A stretch of DNA of 54,590 nt from Acidimicrobiia bacterium. Its GTDB lineage: Bacteria > Acidobacteriota > Vicinamibacteria > Vicinamibacterales > UBA2999. Under the pieces are notes generated by a model. That model searched no databases and was not told the origin of the DNA. It saw nothing but the letters and a program-made list of their open reading frames with translations. This document shows positions 48,913-54,590 of this stretch, piece after piece (position 1 is the first letter of the stretch; each line of letters starts with the position of its first letter). The DNA lies in contig VFZH01000007.1 in NCBI GenBank assembly GCA_016871255.1, positions 1 to 54,590 on the forward strand. Direction: 5' to 3'. The translations under genes were made by a program, and so were the position numbers.

Positions 48913-49728
48913 TCACACGGGTCGCTTCCAGCGTGCGAGGAGGCGCGCCAGCGGGGCGAGGCGCGGGTGGTGCTTCTCGTAGAACGCCAGGTGGCTCTCC
49001 CGCCAGGCCTGTGCGACCCGATCCGGCACCGTGGCGCCCGATCGGCCCCGGCGATGAACGACCTCCGCGACGGGCGTGAAGAGCACCGTGTGACCCGCTC
49101 CCCGGATCGCGGCGCAGAAGTCCACGTCTTCCAGGTACATGAAGTAGCGTTCGTCGAGGAGCCCGGCCTGCTCTGCCGCGCCGCGACGGACGAGCAGGCA
49201 GGCACCGGTCACCCAGTCCACGACGCGCTCGCGACGCGTCGCCTCCTCGATGTACTGCCTGGCCCACCGCGCCCCGCGGGCGCCGCCGCGCACCAGGGCG
49301 CGCTGGCCGAGTTCGCTGATCGGGCCCGGCATTCGACCGAACGAGAGTTCGGCATGTCCATCCCCGTCCACCAGCCGGGGCCCGACGACTCCGACGGCAG
49401 GCTGTTCCTGCAGGCGTCGCACGAGCGCGTCGATCGCCCCGGGCGGCACGACGGCGTCGTTGTTGAGCAGCAGGATCAGCTCGGACGACGACTGGCGGAT
49501 CGCCAGGTTGTTGGCGCGCGCGAAGCCCAGGTTCCCACCGGCCTCGATGAGGCGCACCCCCGGCCAGCGCGACCGCACCCGCGCCGCGCTCCCGTCGGCA
49601 GACGCGTTGTCGACGACGACGACCTCGTGCGACACCTCCGGCGGGGCGGCGGCGAGCGCCGCCAGGCAGGCGTCCAGATCGTCCCGGGTGTTGAAGCTGA
49701 CGATGACGATCGTGAGCGTCGGCGTCAC
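48913..49728 (-). CDS. glycosyltransferase family 2, rhamnosyltransferase-like
   Basis: 271 aa from the GTG at 49728. GT-A domain: LTIVIVSFNTRDDLDACLAAL, VVVVDNASADGSAARV, GNLGFARANNLAIRQ, LLLNNDAVVP (the DxD equivalent), WVTGACLLVRRGAAEQAGLLDERYFMYLEDVDFC. This pattern is that of the WbbL/RfbF-like GT2 enzymes that add rhamnose. The GTG overlaps the upstream stop (GTGA). Confidence 0.92.
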   Translation of the reverse strand: MTPTLTIVIVSFNTRDDLDACLAALAAAPPEVSHEVVVVDNASADGSAARVRSRWPGVRLIEAGGNLGFARANNLAIRQSSSELILLLNNDAVVPPGAIDALVRRLQEQPAVGVVGPRLVDGDGHAELSFGRMPGPISELGQRALVRGGARGARWARQYIEEATRRERVVDWVTGACLLVRRGAAEQAGLLDERYFMYLEDVDFCAAIRGAGHTVLFTPVAEVVHRRGRSGATVPDRVAQAWRESHLAFYEKHHPRLAPLARLLARWKRPV

Positions 49729-50858
49729 GGGCGTTCCGCGCGGGACGCAGCCGCTTCCACGAGCGCGTGCAGGACGGTTGCGGCCGAGCGCCGCCACGAG
49801 CAGCGCTCGAGGACCGGACGGGCCGCGGCCAGGCGCACCCGCCGCATCGCGTCGTCGAAGAGGACGCGCTCGAGCGCCGCGTCCACCAGTGCGGGATCGG
49901 GGCGAGGAACGTACTCGGCTGATTCGCCGAACACCTCGCGCGCGACCGGCGTGTCGAGCAGGACGACCGGCACCTCGCGGGCCAGTGCGTCGAGCGGCGT
50001 CAGGCCAAAGCCCTCGTACTCCGACAGGAACGCGAAGGCGCTGGCCGCCCCGTAGGCGGCGCCAAGTTCCTCGTCAGTCACCCGGGGATGGAGGTCGATG
50101 CGATCGGCCGCGCCGCTCGTCGCGCGCAGCTGCTCGATGTCGATGTGGGGGAAGGTCCGGTCCTCCCCGATCACCGTGAGACGAACGGCCGGGTGCCGGC
50201 GAGCCAGCCGCCCGAAGCCGGCGATCAGGGCCGGGAGGTGCCGGCGGTTGAACAGCGACCCGACGTACAGCACGTGGGGCTGGCGCACCGCGGCGGCCTC
50301 AGCCGTACGGGTGGCCCCCGGCGCCGCGGCTCCCGGTGCGGCGGTTCCAAGCGAGGTCGTCCCGGACGGCACGGCCAGGATCCGATCCAGCGGCACGCCC
50401 AGGTGCTCGTGGATCTCGCGGCGCGAGAACTCCGAGACCGTGAGCACACGCACTGCCCGGGCCGCGGCGAGTCGCGTCGTGACCCGGCGCCGGAGCCCTT
50501 CACGCCACCGGAACCACTCCGGGTGGGCGGCAAACGAGACGTCGTGGACGGTCACGACCAGCGGCGCGGCTCCCCAGACCGGGCCGGAGTATCCCGGCGC
50601 AAAGAGCACGTCGGCACGCGTGCGGCGCAGCCATCGTGGAAGCGCGACCTGTTCCCACCAGAGCCCGCGGCCCGGCAGCACCTCGGCGCGTCCCAGCAGC
50701 GGCGCGGCCGGCGGTGGCACAGGCTCCGGTGCGCAGAGGATGATCTCGTGCTCCAGCGCATCGGGCATCCCGCGCCACGCCTTCAGGATCTCGGACAGGT
50801 AGCGGCCGACCCCGGTGGGATGTCCGGTCAGCTCCCGGGCGTCGATGGCGATGCGCAT
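49725..50858 (-). CDS. glycosyltransferase family 4
   Basis: 377 aa from the ATG at 50858 (MRIAIDARELTGHPTGVGRYLSEIL). GT-B markers: VVTVHDVSFAAHPEWF, VLTVSEFSRREIHEHLG, HVLYVGSLFNRRHLPALIAGF, and FLSEYEGFGLTPLDALAREVPVVLLD. It resembles the other two minus-strand GT4s with an IDAR start, so they may be paralogues. No ribosome binding site precedes the ATG; the upstream sequence is the remnant of a Nudix gene. Confidence 0.92.
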   Translation of the reverse strand: MRIAIDARELTGHPTGVGRYLSEILKAWRGMPDALEHEIILCAPEPVPPPAAPLLGRAEVLPGRGLWWEQVALPRWLRRTRADVLFAPGYSGPVWGAAPLVVTVHDVSFAAHPEWFRWREGLRRRVTTRLAAARAVRVLTVSEFSRREIHEHLGVPLDRILAVPSGTTSLGTAAPGAAAPGATRTAEAAAVRQPHVLYVGSLFNRRHLPALIAGFGRLARRHPAVRLTVIGEDRTFPHIDIEQLRATSGAADRIDLHPRVTDEELGAAYGAASAFAFLSEYEGFGLTPLDALAREVPVVLLDTPVAREVFGESAEYVPRPDPALVDAALERVLFDDAMRRVRLAAARPVLERCSWRRSAATVLHALVEAAASRAERP

Positions 50859-51075
50859 GGGAGGTCAAGTGTACGGCTGCCAGCGCCCACGCCCTTGGTC
50901 TGACCGCGATCTCCTCCTCGATCTCTCTGGCAAGGGTCTCCTCTGGCGATTCCGGGGGTTCAACGTGCCCGCCAATGGCATCCCAGACGCCGGGGTAGAA
51001 GGGCCTGTCTTCCCCGCGACGCCCGAGGAGCACCGACCCGTTCCGAAACAGAAAGCCGCCGGAGCAGTCTGCCAT
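50859..51075 (-). pseudogene. truncated Nudix hydrolase remnant
   Basis: The ATG at 51075 opens MADCSGGFLFRNGSVLLGRRGEDRPFYPGVWDAIGGHVEPPESPEETLAREIEEEIAV, which contains a complete Nudix box (G-x5-E-x7-RE-x-x-EE). About 70 residues in, the reading frame enters the glycosyltransferase gene in another frame and becomes an arginine-rich shadow. A Nudix domain needs about 130 residues, so the second half is missing. It could still be expressed, but it looks broken. Perhaps a deletion fused it to the glycosyltransferase gene. Confidence 0.65.
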
Positions 51076-51123
51076 GTCCTACCGCTCTTTCATCGCTGTC
51101 CGACGGTGCGCGGGAGTCGCCTC

Positions 51124-51170
51124 ACTTTGGGACTTGGGCCTTGGGATTTGGCTTGGGCTTTGGGATTTGA
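51124..51170. repeat. heptamer array, G-rich on the plus strand
   Basis: Words TTGGGAC, TTGGGCC, TTGGGAT, TTGGCTT, GGGCTTT and GGGATTT lie between the Nudix remnant and the end of the next glycosyltransferase gene. It is the same family as the arrays at 39563 and 44151, less regular. Confidence 0.7.
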
Positions 51171-51176
51171 CGCCCT

Positions 51177-52304
51177 TCACCCTCTCTCCCGTCTTCGTCT
51201 GAGCGCGTCGCCGTAGGCCTGCCAGAGGGTTGCCGCCGCCCGTTCCCAGGAGAACTCGCGAGCGCGCGCCAGGCCGCGTTCCGCGCAATCGCGCGCCACG
51301 GCGGCGTCGTCGAGCAGGCGCGCCAGTGCCGCCGTGAAGGCGTCGAGGTCGTCCGGGTCGACCAGCACGCCCGCCTCGCCGACCACCTCCGGCAGCGATC
51401 CGCGGCTGGCCGCCACCACCGGCACGCCGGCCGACATGGCTTCGAGGACCGGCAGACCGAAGCCTTCATCGCGGGACGGGAGCACGAGCAGGCGCGCGCC
51501 TGACAGGAGATCCTCCCGCTGCTCGGCCGGGACATAGCCCAGATGGCGCACGTGGCCGGAAAGGGGCGGCCGCGACCAGCGCTCGGCCCAGGCCTCGGCG
51601 TCAGGCGTGATCCGTCCCGCCAGCACCAGATCCGGCGTCGCAGGACGCCGCTGGAGCAGCCGTTCGTAGGCATCCAGCAAGGCGCCAACGTTCTTGCGCG
51701 GCTCGAGGGTGCCCACGAACAGGACGTAGCCGTCCGCTGGCACGTTGGGCTGGCGGCCCAGCGTGCGCCACGTCGGGGCTCCCGGCGAGCAGACGTAGAC
51801 ACGTTCCCCGGGCACGCTGAACGTGCCGCTGACCAGCGACCCGGTGTAGCGGGAGGGGACGACGATCGCATCTGCGCGGCGCGCGTGCCGGGCTGCCAGC
51901 GCAGGGTAGTCCCGCCGGATTTCCGCGGCCGTGCGCTCGGGATGCGCCAGGAAGTAAAGGTCGTGGATGGTCACGACCTGAGCGGCCTTCGCGGTGGGAA
52001 TCAGCAGCGGATGCGCCGCGTGCACGACGTCGGCAGCGCCGACCAGCCGCTCGACAGGTGGCCATGCCTGCCGGTGCCAGAGATAGTTGAGCAGCCGGAC
52101 CGGCACGCGGCGGTCGATGATCGGGGCACCCACGTCGGCCGAGGCACCGGGCGACGGCCGATCCCGCCAGGACGAGGTGAACAGGGCGATCTCGTCGGCG
52201 TCGGAGGGCCGCTGGTGGACGGCAGCCCTGGCCAGGCCGTGCATGTACTCCCCAACACCGGTCCGGCTCCTGAGGGCCGGCCGATAGTCGATGACGACCC
52301 GCAC
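51177..52304 (-). CDS. glycosyltransferase family 4
   Basis: 375 aa from the GTG at 52304 (VRVVIDYRPALRSRTGVGEYMHGLAR); a GTG at 52322 gives 6 more residues. GT-B markers: VVTIHDLYFLAHPERT, AIVVPSRYTGSLVSG, VLFVGTLEPRKNVGALLDAYERL, and LPSRDEGFGLPVLEAMSAGVPVVAASRGSLPEVVGEAGVLVDPDD. Fifth glycosyltransferase of the locus. It is divergent from ugd, with a 138-bp intergenic region. Confidence 0.92.
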   Translation of the reverse strand: MRVVIDYRPALRSRTGVGEYMHGLARAAVHQRPSDADEIALFTSSWRDRPSPGASADVGAPIIDRRVPVRLLNYLWHRQAWPPVERLVGAADVVHAAHPLLIPTAKAAQVVTIHDLYFLAHPERTAAEIRRDYPALAARHARRADAIVVPSRYTGSLVSGTFSVPGERVYVCSPGAPTWRTLGRQPNVPADGYVLFVGTLEPRKNVGALLDAYERLLQRRPATPDLVLAGRITPDAEAWAERWSRPPLSGHVRHLGYVPAEQREDLLSGARLLVLPSRDEGFGLPVLEAMSAGVPVVAASRGSLPEVVGEAGVLVDPDDLDAFTAALARLLDDAAVARDCAERGLARAREFSWERAAATLWQAYGDALRRRRERG

Positions 52305-52442
52305 GGCCGGGAAGCGTAGCACAGCCCCTGCCGCAGCCTGTCCCGGCTTCGTTGCTGCAAGTCCTTTGTTTTCAGCATGGTGACAGGGATGGCCCGGTGT
52401 GGTACCGTCAGGAACTTTCCATTCTGTCGGGGTTGATCAGCC

Positions 52443-53738
52443 ATGAAGCTCGCCGTCATCGGGACTGGCTACGTAGGGCTCGTGATCGGGGCCTGCTTCG
52501 CGGAAACCGGCAACACGGTTGTCTGCGTGGACAAGGACGCGGCGAAGATCCGGACGCTCCGCCGCGGCCGCATGCCGATCTACGAGCCGGGGCTCGAAGA
52601 GCTGGTCCGGCGCAACGTCGCGGAAGGGCGCCTGACGTTCACGACCATGCTGGCCCGGGCGGTGCGCCAGGCCCACGCGATCTTCGTGGCGGTCGGGACG
52701 CCCCAGGGTGAGGACGGGTCTGCCGACCTCAACCACGTGCTGGGGGTGGCCCGCGACGTGGCGAAGGCGATGAACGGCTACAAGGTCATCGTGGACAAGA
52801 GCACGGTGCCGGTCGGGACGGCGGCGCGCGTGCGCGACGTGGTCCGGCGGGAGACGACGCACCCGTTCAGCGTCGTCAGCAACCCCGAGTTCCTCAAGCA
52901 GGGGTCGGCGGTGGACGACTTCCTGAAGCCGGACCGGGTCGTGCTGGGGGTGGAGGACCCCCGGGCCCGCGACGTGATGCTCGAGATCTACAGTCCGTTC
53001 ACGCGCACGGGGGCGCCGATGCTGGTGATGGACTGCGCCAGCGCGGAGCTGACGAAGTACGCGGCCAACGCGCTGCTGGCGACCCGGATCTCGTTCATGA
53101 ACGAGGTCGCGAACGTCTGCGAGCGTGTGGGAGCCGACGTGGATCAGCTTCGGCGCGCCATCGGCGCCGATCGGCGCATTGGGCCCTCCTTCTTGTTTCC
53201 CGGCGTCGGCTACGGCGGCAGCTGCTTTCCGAAGGACGTCCGGGCGCTCCGGCACTTCGCCGCCCAGGGGAAATACGAGTTCCGGATCCTGCGGGCCGTC
53301 GAAGAGGTGAACGAGCTCCAGAAGACGCGCCTCTTCGCGAAGCTGCACGAGCACCTGAGCCCGCTCAAGGGCCGGACCGTGGCCGTCTGGGGGCTGGCGT
53401 TCAAACCGCGCACCGACGACATGCGGGAGGCGCCCTCGATCACGCTGATCGAGAGCCTGATCGAGGCTGGCGTCCGGGTGCAGGCGTTCGACCCGGTAGC
53501 GATGAAGACGGCGCGGGGGATCTTCGGGAGCCGAATCGCCTATGCGTCGAACGGCTATGACGCGCTGAAGGGTGCCGACGCCCTGGCGATCGTCACCGAG
53601 TGGAACGAGTTCCGGCGGCCCGACTTCGAGCGGATGCGCAAGCTGATGCGGGCTCCTGTGGTGTTCGACGGCCGGAACCTCTTCGAGCCCGCCCAGATGG
53701 CGACCAGCGGCTTCACCTACATCTCGATTGGCCGATAG
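52443..53738 (+). CDS. ugd: UDP-glucose 6-dehydrogenase
   Basis: 431 aa. N-terminal NAD motif IGTGYVGLVIGACFAETGNTVVCVD, the STVPVGTA loop, VSNPEFLKQGSAVDDFLKPDR, and the catalytic Cys in GVGYGGSCFPKDVRAL, then the C-terminal AVWGLAFKPRTDDMREAPSI. It oxidises UDP-glucose to UDP-glucuronate with two NAD+. The product feeds the UDP-xylose synthase encoded at 44.2-45.2 kb. galE follows after one base. Confidence 0.96.
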   Translation: MKLAVIGTGYVGLVIGACFAETGNTVVCVDKDAAKIRTLRRGRMPIYEPGLEELVRRNVAEGRLTFTTMLARAVRQAHAIFVAVGTPQGEDGSADLNHVLGVARDVAKAMNGYKVIVDKSTVPVGTAARVRDVVRRETTHPFSVVSNPEFLKQGSAVDDFLKPDRVVLGVEDPRARDVMLEIYSPFTRTGAPMLVMDCASAELTKYAANALLATRISFMNEVANVCERVGADVDQLRRAIGADRRIGPSFLFPGVGYGGSCFPKDVRALRHFAAQGKYEFRILRAVEEVNELQKTRLFAKLHEHLSPLKGRTVAVWGLAFKPRTDDMREAPSITLIESLIEAGVRVQAFDPVAMKTARGIFGSRIAYASNGYDALKGADALAIVTEWNEFRRPDFERMRKLMRAPVVFDGRNLFEPAQMATSGFTYISIGR

Positions 53739-53739
53739 C

Positions 53740-54590
53740 GTGCGAACGGTGCTGGTGACCGGCGGAGCAGGCTACGTGGGCAGCCATGCCGCGCTGGCGC
53801 TGCGCGGGGCCGGCTACCGGACGATCATCTACGACAACCTCTCGGCGGGGCACGCGGAGGCGGCGCTCAGCGCCCCGCTCGTCGTTGGTGACATCGCGGA
53901 CGTCAGCGCGGTGCGGGCGGCCATCCGCGACCATGACGTCTCGGCGGTCCTCCACTTCGCGGCCTGGCTGAACGTCGGCGACTCGGTGTCCGACCCGTCC
54001 GGCTACTACCGCAACAACGTCGCGGGCACGCTGGCCACGCTGGAAGCGATGGTCCGGGAAGGGTGCCGGTCGTTCGTCTTCTCATCGACGTGTGCGGTAT
54101 ACGGAGAGCCGGTGGCCACGCCCATCCTCGAGTCGCACCCCACGGTGCCGATCAGCGCCTACGGACAGACGAAGCTGGCGCTCGAGCAGGCCCTGCCGCA
54201 CTTCGAGCGGGCGTACGGGCTCCGATCGGTTCGCCTCCGGTACTTCAACGCCGCCGGGGCCGATCCCGGGGGCGCGCTCGGCGAAGACCACGCCCCGGAG
54301 ATCCACCTGATCCCGCTGGCGCTCGGCGCCGCCTGTGGTGGCCCGGCGCTGCAGGTGTTCGGCGACGACTATCCGACGCCGGACGGGACCTGCCAGCGGG
54401 ATTACGTCCACGTGTGCGACCTGGCCGATGCGCACGTGCGCGCCCTGCAGTACCTGGAGGCAGGAGGCACCTCGGGCTCGTTCAACCTGGGCACGGAGCG
54501 CCCTTCGTCGGTCCTGGACGTGCTGGCCGCCTGCGGGCGGGCAGCCGGCCGCGCCGTGGCGTACCGCATCGGTCCCCGGCGGCCCGGCGA
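53740..54590 (+). CDS. galE: UDP-glucose 4-epimerase, cut by the window end
   Basis: The GTG at 53740 begins RTVLVTGGAGYVGSHAALALRGAGY (NAD motif), followed by IIYDNLSAGH, VLHFAAWLNVGDSVSDP, the catalytic FSSTCAVYG, and Y-x3-K in SAYGQTKLALEQ. RLRYFNAAGADPGGALGEDH and QRDYVHVCDLADAH are typical GalE. 283 codons are visible; about 40 more are expected beyond the window. It interconverts UDP-glucose and UDP-galactose. The ORF track omits it because it is open-ended. Confidence 0.93.
   Translation, partial: MRTVLVTGGAGYVGSHAALALRGAGYRTIIYDNLSAGHAEAALSAPLVVGDIADVSAVRAAIRDHDVSAVLHFAAWLNVGDSVSDPSGYYRNNVAGTLATLEAMVREGCRSFVFSSTCAVYGEPVATPILESHPTVPISAYGQTKLALEQALPHFERAYGLRSVRLRYFNAAGADPGGALGEDHAPEIHLIPLALGAACGGPALQVFGDDYPTPDGTCQRDYVHVCDLADAHVRALQYLEAGGTSGSFNLGTERPSSVLDVLAACGRAAGRAVAYRIGPRRPG

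Noticed and set aside
52377-52442. Sigma-54-like TGGCCCG...GGTAC before ugd
   Set aside because: The -24 half is acceptable, but the -12 half lacks the essential GC dinucleotide.

Overview
The window is high-GC DNA (about 70% by eye) that is almost fully coding, from a Gram-negative-type heterotroph. My best guess is Acidobacteriota, class Vicinamibacteria (subdivision 6, Luteitalea-like). This rests on a VWFA-related 'acidobacterial' secreted protein, a PEP-CTERM protein next to exopolysaccharide genes, many secreted peptidases, bactofilin, and frequent GTG starts with GTGA/ATGA gene overlaps. It is inference from protein character, not from a marker gene. No rRNA, tRNA, CRISPR array, integrase or insertion sequence was recognised, and no gene-free stretch exceeds 300 bases.

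Layout. 1-5.3 kb: start of a secreted protein (cut by the window edge), an ATP-grasp ligase coupled to a zinc peptidase, divergent oligoendopeptidase F. 4.3-8.1 kb (minus): response regulator, hemE, protoporphyrinogen oxidase, arginase, closely packed. 8.3-10.4 kb: a two-gene unit whose first product has a histone H1-like tail, then a TVP38/DedA-like membrane protein. 10.4-18.6 kb: rpiB, VWFA protein, a LysR regulator with a near-perfect operator dyad, a tiny Cys/His protein, M20 peptidase, FkbM methyltransferase, small membrane protein, D,D-carboxypeptidase, orphan fdhE. 18.7-25.2 kb: glgA-trxA-trxB, a large secreted mono-heme protein, a MoCo-sulfurase-like PLP enzyme.

25.4-35.0 kb: a chemosensory operon cheR-cheW-mcp-cheA-cheB followed by two multi-domain receiver/histidine kinases and no cheY. 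This suggests a pathway with non-flagellar output. As sequenced, mcp and cheA each carry a single-base frameshift in a homopolymer. 34.9-43.5 kb: mnmA + cysteine desulfurase (tRNA thiolation), bactofilin, methyltransferase-like protein, SAM hydroxide adenosyltransferase (DUF62), class II FBPase, hflX, pgsA-type phosphatidyltransferase, PEP-CTERM metalloprotease. 44.2-54.6 kb: an exopolysaccharide locus with UDP-xylose synthase, a polyprenyl-phosphate sugar-1-phosphate transferase, five glycosyltransferases, a Nudix remnant, UDP-glucose dehydrogenase and UDP-glucose 4-epimerase (cut by the window end). GalE, Ugd and Uxs together would supply UDP-Glc/Gal, UDP-GlcA and UDP-Xyl.

The most unusual DNA-level signal is a family of intergenic heptamer arrays (AATCCCA-like on one strand, TTGGGAT-like on the other) at six or more sites. 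They resemble telomeric repeats, and two of them contain canonical four-tract G-quadruplex motifs. A second theme is several -10-like hexamers only 7-10 nt before a start codon, suggesting leaderless mRNAs.
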